Shown here: piece by piece, positions 55,501 to 64,000 of the stretch
How the letters are laid out: each line of letters starts with the position of its first letter
How positions within the stretch are numbered: the first letter of the stretch is position 1
Source: Lytechinus pictus
Lineage: Eukaryota; Echinodermata; Echinoidea; Temnopleuroida; Toxopneustidae
NCBI RefSeq assembly: GCF_037042905.1
Contig: NW_026974140.1
Coordinates: 14,992,001-15,056,000, forward strand
Direction of reading: 5' to 3'
DNA length: 64,000 nt
Notes under the pieces: generated by a model
The model's input: only the letters and a program-made list of their open reading frames with translations
Database searches by the model: none
Told to the model about the DNA's origin: nothing
Position numbers and translations under genes: made by a program

Positions 55501-58500
55501 ATGATTTTATGAAAGTTGTCATTCCGTAATAAAAGGTTCATGTGACGATTAAGACTAAATATTTTGATGATACTATCGATATCAAACAATGTCGCGGACT
55601 TGGAAGACAAAATTGCCTTTGTGAAACGGAAAGCACTGATTTGTTTGCCAATCTTCCTATCTCGGAAGAATGGTCCTAGGACCTAGGATGTTTCTACGTA
55701 TCGCTCATCTCGTCATGAAACAGGCCCCTGAATGATCGATAGATAGACTAATGGGGCGTTGCAAGAAACTTTCGATCAATTGCAAGTCTATTTTCGTTCC
55801 CGAAATCAAGCATATGCTGTGCAATTTATTGCAAATTTGGGATTGATTGCTAATCTGCTCCATGAAACAAGGAGTGTAATCTGATTTGTTATAGTTAAAA
55901 GTGATCAATCAATTGTAAAATTGCAACAGAATATTTGCAATTGATTGCAAATATTTTCTTGCAACACCCCCTTAGACACAGTAACTGGTTTATTAATGAA
56001 AAAAACCATCATTGCAGCATAGCTGAATTGCGATGAGTTTACATGGGTATGGTTACATTTATAACCGGAAGAATATTCTGTTGGCTTAGGTAGGCCCAGT
56101 GCTTAAATAAATGAAATGAAAACAAAAAAACAAAAGTTCGAAATCATATCACGTATCATCAGATTCATCACTATCATGAATTCATAATGGGATAAAAAGG
56201 AAGTGCATTTTGTTATAATACAATGGAAAAGTATTACAGATTCCGTTAAAATTTTGGATGATATGAAATGAGAGAAGGAAGACAAAGCAATAATGTAGAT
56301 GGAAAAGAAATTTAGGTGAAGACAAGGAAGGGGGGAGAGGAAGAAGGAATGTACACTCTTTATTATTTAGTCCTTGTTTGAATCTTGGCTGATAAAATAA
56401 TTGTTTCAATTGAAACAATTTCAATTGAGGGGCCAGGGGGGTAGTTCCAGTCCTTGATGGTGTGTGGACTGTACAAGGTTTTGAAACAGAAGGTGCTTGC
56501 CAGGTCGAGTAATGAATGAAGGAATTTCTCTTATGAGAGGACATTTTGAACAAAAATTTACTTGGTGACGGATTATGAGACCCTTTTGCATAAAAACTCC
56601 TACTATATATTTAAGTTTCAACCCCCCCCCAAAAAAAAAGAAGAAATTATAATAATAATTATATCTATAATAAAAAATAAAATAGACAAATCCACTCACT
56701 CATGGAATTCACATATCTTTTTTATTTTGTTGCAAATAAGCCTCCAAAGTTCATCACACTGTACTTATTATTTTTAGAGCAAAATGGATACAAAACTGAA
56801 AGTAAGAATATTCTCTTTTATCCGATTATTCTTTATAAAAAAAAGACAGAACACTTATCATTAATCTCCCACATCTTGTTGCAGAATAGTGCTATTTCAA
56901 TAACATGCTCAGGCTTGGCATGGAGCTTTCCATTTCACTGTGAAATTTTAAACACAGGTCAAGAAATCAATCAAGTCACATACACTACCCTTTGGCTGTC
57001 TTTGACTTAATCTCACTCTTATGACAGTATACAGTGTATATATGTATGGCATACATGTGCATTTCTCTCTCTCATTCGATAAGCCTGCCTTCCCTAGAGT
57101 CAAATCCCCAAATGTTATTTCTCACTTGACAGGCCCTTCAACTTTATAGAAAAAAATACAAATAATGTGGTTAGTGGTCAGAGGTGTTCTATATATCAGA
57201 GCTCAGACCAAGAAAGAGTTGGTGCTTCTGTGTTACTTTAGTAAAAGAATAAAAAAAAGCAATTCAAGATTACCGTAAATATAATTTGATAACCAGATAT
57301 GTAATCAGAAATGCATTTTCAATGAAATTTTTATTTTCTTGTGTCATTCTCTAGCTTCAGGCATATTGCACCTGTGTGCGTATGACCTTCCCTGTTACAA
57401 GGTCATTGAGTAGTCACCCATCAGCAACAGATAAAAGCTCAGTGGATGGAGAGAAAGAACCTCATGTATTGCATGCAGTATGGAGGATCAGATCACTTAA
57501 ACGAAGGCCTTATTGGGAAAGAGACATAATGAAACAGTTGAAATTAGCTGATGTGAGTTTACATTTACAGTCTTTAATCACATAGCTTCTCAAGGTATTT
57601 TGTATACTCTAGAGTCTAGACTCTTGATAACCTTCAATGAGTCAAAGCTTTTTTTCAACCAGAATATGCAAAGATGTTTTATTAAACTTAGTACATCTTA
57701 TAAGTTGAATTTTGACAAAGACAAACAGGTCTCTGTGGTTCCAAAAGATTTTATTTAGGCAGATTCACCAGTATAGGCCAGATGAATCATGATGAAGGAA
57801 CAGGAGATTTAAGATTTTTAGAATTCCTTTAATTGTACTTTATATACTGATAGGAGATTTTGTGTTTTATTAATATTGTTAATGACTGTTGTGTTTTTAC
57901 AATGTTTTGGCGATCCAGCCTTACAGGTTTTTTATAACCTTCATGGAAAGCCACAAAATTGATTTTGTATCTACTTTAACATTTGGTGATTCTTTGTGTT
58001 TTTGTCTCACCTGCATAGCAGAGTGAGACTATAGGCGCCGCTTTTCCGACGGCGGCGGCGACGGCGGCGGCGGCGACGGCGGCGTCAACACCAAATCTTA
58101 ACCTGAGGTTAAGTTTTTGAAATGACAGCATAACTTAGAAAGTATATGGACCTAGTTCATGAAACTTGGCCATAAGGTTAATCAAGTATTACTGAACATC
58201 CTGCCTGAGTTTCATGTCACATGACCAAGGTCAAAGGTCATTTAGGGTCAATGAACTTAGACCATGTTGGGGGAATCAACATCAAAATCTTAACCTAAGG
58301 TTAAGTTTTTGAAATGTCATCATAACTTAGAAAATATATGGACCTAGTTCATGAAACTTATACATAAGGTTAATCAAGTATCACTGAACATCCTGCATGA
58401 GTTTCACATCACATGACCAAGGTCAAAGGTCATTTAGGGTCAATGAACTTTGGCCGAATTGGGGGTATCTGTTGAATTACCATCATAACTTTGAAAGTTT

Positions 58501-59399
58501 ATGGATCTGATTCATGAAACTTGGACATAATAGTAATCAAGTATTACTGAACATCCTGTGCAAGTTTCAGGTCACATGATCAAGGTCAAAGGTCATTTAG
58601 GGTCAATGAACTTTGGCCAAATTGGGGTATTTGTTGAATTACAGCCATAAATTTGAAAGTGTGTTGGTCTAGTTCATAAAACTTGGACATAAGAGTAATC
58701 AAGTATCACTGAACATCCTGTGCGAGTTTCAGGTCACATGATCAAGGTCAAAGGTCATGTAAGGTCAAAGAACTTTGGCCACGTTGGGGGTATTTGTTGA
58801 ATTGCCATCATATCTCTATAAGTGTATTGGTCTAGTTCATAAAACGTGGAAATAAGAGTAACCAAGTATCACTGAACATCTTGTGCGAGTTATAGTAGTT
58901 TTCAAAATCAGCACTGCTGCTATATTGAATCGCGTGATGCAGGTGAGACGGCCAGAGGCATTCCACTTGTTATCTTATTTGTGAAATAAAGATTGAATTG
59001 AATTATTCAATGGGATTTCTTCTCTTAAGTATCTTTGCTTTTTTGAGAATAGAGAAAGAAAATTTTTAAGTATTGTTAATTCAAAGAACAAATATTGATT
59101 GATGAGATAAATTGTTAAATGAAAATACTTGACAAGTGTTATTACAAATATTCTTTTTTGTTCAGACTCGTAAGCCTGTAATCCACAAGAACACACCATT
59201 GGTTAATTCTCTTCTGACCCGGGTCCGCCATCTTATCCGCATCAAGCCGGTTAATCCCGTCTATGGAATGCCAGATGGGGATTATGAAGATACCTTGCTC
59301 AAGTGGAATGGAGATTTTATTGTGAAAAGAAAGATTGAACCACACAGAGAGGAAAAGACTGCTGCTATATCAGATGGAGCTCATGAAACAAAAAGCTAG
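52508..59399 (+). CDS. MRPL30: MRPL30, mitochondrial large-subunit ribosomal protein uL30m; 3 coding exons
   Basis: MRPL30 is the mitochondrial form of bacterial uL30, part of the 39S subunit in the matrix. The protein begins MNLPGLKTLMSQRV. A Ser/Thr-rich stretch to about residue 45 follows, consistent with a mitochondrial targeting sequence. The conserved core begins at HAVWRIRSLKRRPYWERDIM (residues 52-71), equivalent to human VTRIKSTRRRPYWEKDII. It continues with VIHKNTPLVN (83-92) and VRHLIRIKP (98-106), which match human VHKNIPSVN and VKHLIRIKP. The three exons sum to 468 nt, 155 residues, against 161 in human. All junctions are phase 0. The short first exon is supported by its ATG, a GTGAGT donor and phase, but not by conservation. 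Confidence 0.92.
54094..54190. repeat. Palindrome with about 40-bp arms and YY1-like ends
   Basis: The arms 54094-54142 and 54151-54190 mirror each other (TTCGCCAAGCTAC against GTAGCTTGGCGAA), with a 9-base bulge in the left arm and an 8-base loop. Each arm ends in the word CAAGATGGC or its complement. Confidence 0.85.
54377..54974. mobile_element. TTAA-flanked MITE, family A, copy 4
   Basis: Both TTAA ends and both inverted arms are intact. It lies in MRPL30 intron 1 and resembles copy 1 most closely. Confidence 0.82.
55753..55971. mobile_element. Small MITE, GGGGCGTTGCAAGAAA termini
   Basis: The left GGGGCGTTGCAAGAAA and right TTTCTTGCAACACCCCC are inverted repeats. Many internal CAATTGCAA/TTGCAATTG words pair up. 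It is 219 bp and non-coding. Confidence 0.7.
57361..57552 (+). CDS. MRPL30: MRPL30 exon 2 (residues 15-78)
   Basis: It carries RRPYWERDIMKQLKLAD before the GTGAGT donor. Two AG acceptors six bases apart (after 57354 and 57360) both keep the frame. The later one is used here. Confidence 0.88.
58004..58949 (+). mobile_element. Element with short inverted ends and a tandem array of DR1 motifs
   Basis: It starts GTCTCACCTGCATAGCAG and ends GTGATGCAGGTGAGAC. A CGG-triplet block at about 58034-58085 is followed by repeat units of about 160-190 bp. Each unit has a GTTCATGAAACTTGGACATA-like segment and a perfect AGGTCAAAGGTCA (58228, 58420, 58583, 58745). It lies in MRPL30 intron 2. Confidence 0.75.
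59166..59399 (+). CDS. MRPL30: MRPL30 exon 3 (residues 79-155) and stop
   Basis: It encodes TRKPVIHKNTPLVNSLLTRV, then LIRIKPVNPVYGMPDGDYED and a charged tail to TAG. Acceptor TGTTCAG, phase 0. Confidence 0.93.
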   Translation, partial: TRKPVIHKNTPLVNSLLTRVRHLIRIKPVNPVYGMPDGDYEDTLLKWNGDFIVKRKIEPHREEKTAAISDGAHETKS

Positions 59400-59634
59400 A
59401 ATCATAGTCCCGCAATGGACATATATTGGTGCGGAGTTTGGACTTCTATGAGATGTCATAAATAGCTATTTTAAATGTGGAAGGTAGAGATTGATGAGCA
59501 GCAATTTTCTTATTATATTCCTATTTTGTATTTATGCTTTATATTGCTATGTCAATGTTTGCAGTAAAGAAGTTGAATGTCTACATTATCTCAGGAGATC
59601 ATATTCATTCATGTATGTGTATTTATAGGGCTTG

Positions 59635-59640
59635 AATAAA
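59635..59640 (+). terminator. MRPL30 polyadenylation signal
   Basis: An AATAAA lies 236 bases after the stop codon, a normal 3' UTR length. It is the first such signal after the gene. Confidence 0.6.
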
Positions 59641-59736
59641 TCAAAGGCCCTTTCAGGCCATGGCTGTGGATGTCCTGTTGATTTTCTTTGATGCCTCTGC
59701 CATTGGCCTTCGCCCTTGCAGAGTGTTTGTCCTCTT

Positions 59737-59924
59737 CAGGGGCCGCGGAAGCAGGGGGGGGGGCTGGGGGGGGGTTTCAGTCCCCCCCTCCCACTTTTTT
59801 CCAAAACCATGTACAAAAATGTAAAATTGACCATAGGATTGTGATTTTTTGCATGATCAGCCCCCCCCCCTCCACTTTTGACTCAGCCCCCCCCCCCACT
59901 TTGAAAACCGTTCCGCGGCCCCTG
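59737..59924. mobile_element. CAGGGGCC-family MITE, copy 2, 5-bp target duplication
   Basis: It is bounded by CAGGGGCCGCGG and CCGCGGCCCCTG and flanked by CTCTT at 59732-59736 and 59925-59929. The interior matches copy 1 at 38447. Confidence 0.85.
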
Positions 59925-60858
59925 CTCTTGTTTAATTCTTTTTCCAATTTACCCATTTAATGCTCCTAAGTTGTAGACTGTTTATATCAATGCTTAGATG
60001 ACAATATATCTTACCTTCCAATTTTGAAGAAAGAAATCAAAATATTTGATCAACTTACAAGTGATGTCCCGTTGAAATTTGTGTATCTTTGAAAGTTTAG
60101 CCACTGCCATGTCTAAGGCTAGACTACCCCATGTGTTACTACACTCTTCTACATATTTCACAATTTTGAAGTTACAGCAGCATGCCAAACATTTAAAGGA
60201 ATGTTTCATTTCCATAAAATCTGAAAATTGAAATTTATATTTTTCTTCAGATTTTGAAAAAATCTTCATTGTCACTTTAAAATAACTTGATGTTTGAACT
60301 GAACTATATCCTGTCATGAAAATGAAACAAGCGTGTATTTTTAATTAGAAGAAAACATGCAACTTACATTGGTGAAGAAAGAGGGAAGAGCTTATTGTAA
60401 ACCATCACATTTTAAAAGCCACGATATAGGAGATACAGAGATCAAGGTAAGTTTATTTGTTTAAAATAAAGATATATTAAAATGGCCGTAAAAATGAAAA
60501 AAAAACATAGCTTGAATATGTTCATTTTCATTTGGAAAACACCCCCCCCCCCCCAAATTAAAGAGCTGTGCTATTATCATGTACATTATTCAGAAAAATA
60601 AATATCCAATGATTGGAGATGATGAAATATACTACTGGTGAGAAACAAGTTTATCAAGTCAGAGATAGGGTTTTATTGGGGGAGGGGACTGAGAAAGGTA
60701 GATAGGGAGAGGGAGAGAAGAAATGGTGAAATGAAGATGGGCAATGATTGAGTAAGAAGGGAATAAGGAGAGAAGATGGGAAAGAAGAAAAAAAGAGAAG
60801 GGAAAGAAATGGAGATTGTGAAACAGTGGAATAGAGGGGATTCAAACGTATAATACAT

Positions 60859-61530
60859 TTAACCCTATCCGGGGGGCGGGGCCTCAGAGGCCCCCCCTCA
60901 ATGATTCGCACAACATTTTCGCCGCATGAAATTTTTTTAACGCGCTGCTCGCTGACTTTACTTTCAAGTCTTGCGCAACTTTTGAGACCAGTTTTTGCAT
61001 CACCCTGCTACGCGGTACCTAAATTACGCAACATTATGTAAGTGCATGTCGGACCCAAAATTGCTCAAAAACGTGATTTCGTGTACAAAGTCAATGCAAA
61101 TTGTGTTTTCAACCAATAATCATAAATGTATGGTTATTTTTAGTATTGCTGGTCTAAATGTATTTATTTTATGCCGTTTATCATCTCAGAAGAGTCCCCA
61201 ACAAATTTCATTGAAAAAACAATGAAAAACAAAAGGTAAAAAAAACAAAGAAATACATAAGAAATTGCAATAAAACAATGAAATACATAAAGTATGATTT
61301 CGCGTACTAATTATGCATAAATTAGCATAATCGCTTAATACCGATTTGCATGAAAGAAATTACTATACAGTTTTGTAGATTATGTCCAAGACAACCTGCG
61401 TGCCAATTTTCGGCGCGATCGCGCGGTAAACGGCCGAGATCTCAAGAGGGGGGGGGGGGGGGGGCCTGGGAGGCCCCCCCCCCCCCTGGCCATATGAACT
61501 CCCAAAATACCCCGGCCTAGATAGGGTTAA
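60859..61530 (+). mobile_element. Inverted-repeat DNA element, TAACCCT family, copy 2
   Basis: It has TTAACCCTATCC on the left and GATAGGGTTAA on the right, so TTAA stands at both ends. The interior parallels 25543-26282, including CTCGCTGACTTTACTTTCAA, GTAAGTGCATGTCGGACC and a frame with ISCTKSMQI. Long G and C runs lie just inside the right end. Confidence 0.75.
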
Positions 61531-62222
61531 GGAAGTGAACCGACCAAGCAGATTTCAAAAGCATTTTGTAGATGTAGACTAAAAATGGAAGGAATATGAA
61601 CATTTGGAAGTAAAGGTGGTTTTTTGACCCCCTCCCCCAGGTGCGTGCGACTTTGGAAAGAGATGAGGGAGTGAAATTATGGTAGTGAGACAGTGGGTGT
61701 AGACCTATTGTCACCGTCCTTATTTTTTTGTGGGGGAGGACCTGCCCCCCCCCCCCTAGTCTGACGCCCATGTCGTGTACTTCCTCCATACATATGATAC
61801 ATACTTGTCATATCGTGAAATTGTATGATGCTCGATAAAATAATATGATGCTCGACTGTAAATTGGGGGCAATGATAAAACATGCCATCCCTATACCTGA
61901 TATATTGTGGGGATATATCCCCCACCCCCCTGATCGACACCCAGGCCTTCAAAGGAGCCAACAAAATCAGCTTTTAGCGGTTGATCAGAGAAAATGTAGA
62001 TGAAATACATTTTCTGCCCCAACAGGCGAAAGGTGGATCCGCCCCTGCAATCCGATGAATGCAATTAACGGACTGCATACCGCCATCACCAAAATCACTG
62101 AACTGTTACATACCCTAGAAAGGCCTAGATGAATAAAGGGCAAATCACACTCTCACTGGAGGAGCAGTGTTGAGATAAAAGGTCCAGAATCACATGCACA
62201 ACGTCATAGCAAGACGGTTTTT

Positions 62223-62316
62223 ATGATGGCGAGATTTGGTAAACACCTATGGATAGCGTTGACCTTCTTATCAATTGCTTTAAATTGCTTCCTTCTCTTC
62301 GGCGGGAACATCTTTG
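62223..62316 (+). CDS. Candidate first coding exon, hydrophobic N-terminus (fourth gene)
   Basis: An ATG-ATG start opens MMARFGKHLWIALTFLSIAL, then a segment ending FGGNIF before the strong donor GTAAGT. Residues 9-29 form one hydrophobic helix: either a signal peptide or the first membrane span of a transporter. The ending just before a possible FGW is reminiscent of the first span of SLC43-type carriers, but the rest of the gene is beyond or unseen, so this is only a suggestion. No downstream exon was found before 64000. Confidence 0.4.
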
Positions 62317-62445
62317 GTAAGTATATCCTTATTCCTTTATTTGCATTCGTGTAGATAAAAGATTCATCTCATAATGTAAAGTAATTTATCCACGACTCTC
62401 AGCCGACTTTATTAGACCATGGAGCTAATAGCTCTATGATTAGAC

Positions 62446-62556
62446 CAGTGGCGTACCTGGGATTTTTCACAGGGGGGGGGGCAAAACCGTCCGCCAAAAA
62501 ATTTGACAAGCAAAAAAAAAAAAAAAAAGGTCTTCAAGCTCGTAGGTACGCTAGTG
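62446..62556. mobile_element. 111-bp hAT-like MITE with perfect 8-bp target duplication
   Basis: The left end CAGTGGCGTACCT and right end AGGTACGCTAGTG are inverted repeats. GATTAGAC precedes (62438-62445) and follows (62557-62564) the element. The centre is a G run and an A run. Confidence 0.9.
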
Positions 62557-63355
62557 GATTAGACCATGAAATTAGACCATGCATGAAATCTGGTCAGGGG
62601 TCCAACAACCTCAACATTACTCTAAATTGCATATTCTGCTGTATTATATATCGTCAAATTGCGACCATAGATATGCCATCCTATATGGCGCGAAAATGGA
62701 AATCTACTTATTCTGATATCATGATAAAAATGGTGTGAACAGGAAGATTCTCCCTGTTGACGGCGCAAAAAAAAAAGAGAAAAGGGAGAAGGAAAATTTA
62801 ATAAAGGAGGAATAGAAATAAGAGGATGAATCTATCGGATTAAAAAAAAATCCCGTTTTCAAGTCAATATACAAAAAAAAAATGCTCGGAGATTTCATTA
62901 CTTTTTGGGATACATGAATACGCATCATGTTCATGATAACAGAAAAGGGCTTAATTTCACCCTTTCAGGTCTCAGTTTTGTCGTTCGTACTTCACACTGA
63001 CATTATTGCTCCTCATGATTCTCTACACTAAGTCCTTAAAAAAGTTATCGCTTTTATTGTAAGTATCAATACAATGGATGCCATTTGGTATAGCAGAGAG
63101 GGCAGGATGGCGGTTTTTTCGACATCTCTTAAATCGATGCAAGTTATACGCAAGAGAGCATAGCGACCGAGCAAGTATATTTGCCACTTTCAGTTGTAAA
63201 ACCTGGTACTTTAAAATGCCTGATAATACCACATACAAATTAGTATAGCAAAGAGAGAGGGCGCGGCTGAAATGTTGACCTCCAAAATAAAGTTCTTTTA
63301 TGCAAGAGAACGTAGCGACCTAACTAGAATTCATTAAAAGTGTTGGAACTTCGCA

Positions 63356-63465
63356 GGGACCTGGGAAGCGGGGGTGCTGGGGGTGCTGAAGCACCCCCAG
63401 AAATTATCCTGGGGGTGTATCGTTTTCCATAGGCAGCACCCCCACGAAATCGGGTTCCCCCCTGT
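63356..63465. repeat. CACCCCC/GGGGGTG-rich repeat, copy 1
   Basis: CTGGGAAGCGGGGGTG and TTTTCCATAGGCAGC recur in the second copy at about 63828-63898. It contains a local inverted pair GGGGGTGCTGAAGCACCCCC. Confidence 0.65.
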
Positions 63466-63819
63466 ATTTTTTAAAATATGTTATAATGTACATAATTATC
63501 ACATCCGACAATCGCAAATCATTTACATAGTCTTTCACATATTCCAATAACATCCCTCCTATAACGCGACTCAATCAAGCTCCAGCGGGGCAGCACTCCA
63601 AAACAGACGTGGTCGCGCGCAATACGTGATAACCATACACACTCTTCGATAACAGGGAAAGGACATGGGGGTGGTTTTATGGACTTGAAACTTCCAGGTT
63701 TTATGTCGAATCAAGTGAGCCCGCGCCCGACCGCCCGTGTATTGTATACAAAAATTACAAGTCAGATAATATAAATCAAATTTCACTAGTCTTTTTCGCC
63801 CTGCCCCATGGCCCTGGGG

Positions 63820-63905
63820 GCTGGGAAGCGGGGGTGTTGGGGGTGAAGCAACTCAAAAATTTTAGGGTGCTGCGTGTGTTATTTTCCATAGGCAGCGCAC
63901 CTGGA
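63820..63905. repeat. CACCCCC/GGGGGTG-rich repeat, copy 2
   Basis: Same landmarks as copy 1 with a shorter, changed middle. The same orientation suggests a dispersed repeat family. Confidence 0.6.
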
Positions 63906-64000
63906 AATCTAGTGGTAGGTATGATAAATGACAGAAATGTAATGAAAATGAACGACGTTTTGTAGAACCCCCCCCCCCCACTTCAGAATTTTCCGACACA

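Larger units (their letters stand above)
53639..55733. mobile_element. Possible composite element with CAGGGGCCTG termini, MRPL30 intron 1
   Basis: The left end CAGGGGCCTGTTGCAT and the right end ATGAAACAGGCCCCTG are inverted. Inside each, GTTTCACAAAG followed by CAATTTT is mirrored. It encloses a palindrome (54094-54190) and a family A MITE. The two ends could also be separate copies of a short repeat. Confidence 0.4.
59400..62222. other. Intergenic DNA after MRPL30
   Basis: It holds the MRPL30 3' UTR, a CAGGGGCC MITE, a TAACCCT element, several C/G homopolymers and a GA-rich tract at 60665-60840. A 107-codon minus-strand frame at 59994-60317 has no recognisable domain. Confidence 0.5.
62317..64000. 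other. Right edge, probably intron 1 of the candidate gene
   Basis: It contains a 111-bp hAT-like MITE, an A-run, and two related G/C-rich repeats near 63360 and 63816. No exon was recognised. Confidence 0.4.

Noticed and set aside
59994-60317. A 107-codon minus-strand frame as a gene
   Set aside because: It has no recognisable domain, no clear splice context and a repeat-like surrounding.

Overview
The window is nuclear DNA of a metazoan. It is AT-rich and intron-rich, with GT-AG exons and many short inverted-repeat transposons, tRNA-derived SINEs and long GA, GGA and C/G tracts. An echinoderm, probably a sea urchin, fits the repeat style and the gene set, but that taxonomic placement is inference. 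Nothing looks bacterial, viral or organellar.

Three protein-coding genes can be rebuilt exon by exon. (1) NCKAP1 (HEM family, WAVE regulatory complex) fills 3687-34673 on the minus strand. Its 29 coding exons all join in phase and give 1130 residues, close to the 1128 of the human protein. (2) MAT2B (regulatory beta subunit of methionine adenosyltransferase, extended SDR fold) lies on the plus strand at 44161-48399 in five coding exons, about 298 residues from the first good ATG. (3) MRPL30 (mitochondrial ribosomal protein uL30m) lies on the plus strand at 52508-59399 in three coding exons, 155 residues, with an AATAAA 236 bases after the stop. A possible first exon of a fourth gene, encoding a hydrophobic N-terminus, sits at 62223-62316.

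The three named genes have unrelated housekeeping roles (actin nucleation, S-adenosylmethionine synthesis, mitochondrial translation). I see no functional cluster; they are ordinary neighbours.

The rest is dominated by mobile and repeated DNA. Intron 1 of NCKAP1 carries an inverted-repeat element swollen by about 1 kb of GA microsatellite, a 51-bp-arm hairpin, a tRNA-like SINE and a 470-bp fold-back element. Intron 3 carries two further DNA elements, and intron 14 a roughly 1.09-kb hAT-like element with an 8-bp target duplication. Between NCKAP1 and MAT2B is a nest of TTAA-flanked elements enclosing a broken CR1/L2-type LINE. One TTAA element family occurs four times (39, 47, 49 and 54 kb), and a CAGGGGCC element family occurs twice with clean 5-bp target duplications. 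An element at 58 kb carries four perfect DR1-type nuclear-receptor half-site pairs.

The most unusual gene-level feature is that two NCKAP1 exons (20 and 27) have decayed partial copies just upstream of the true exon, each keeping the splice acceptor side. I found no convincing undescribed biological system; the findings list what deserves checking.
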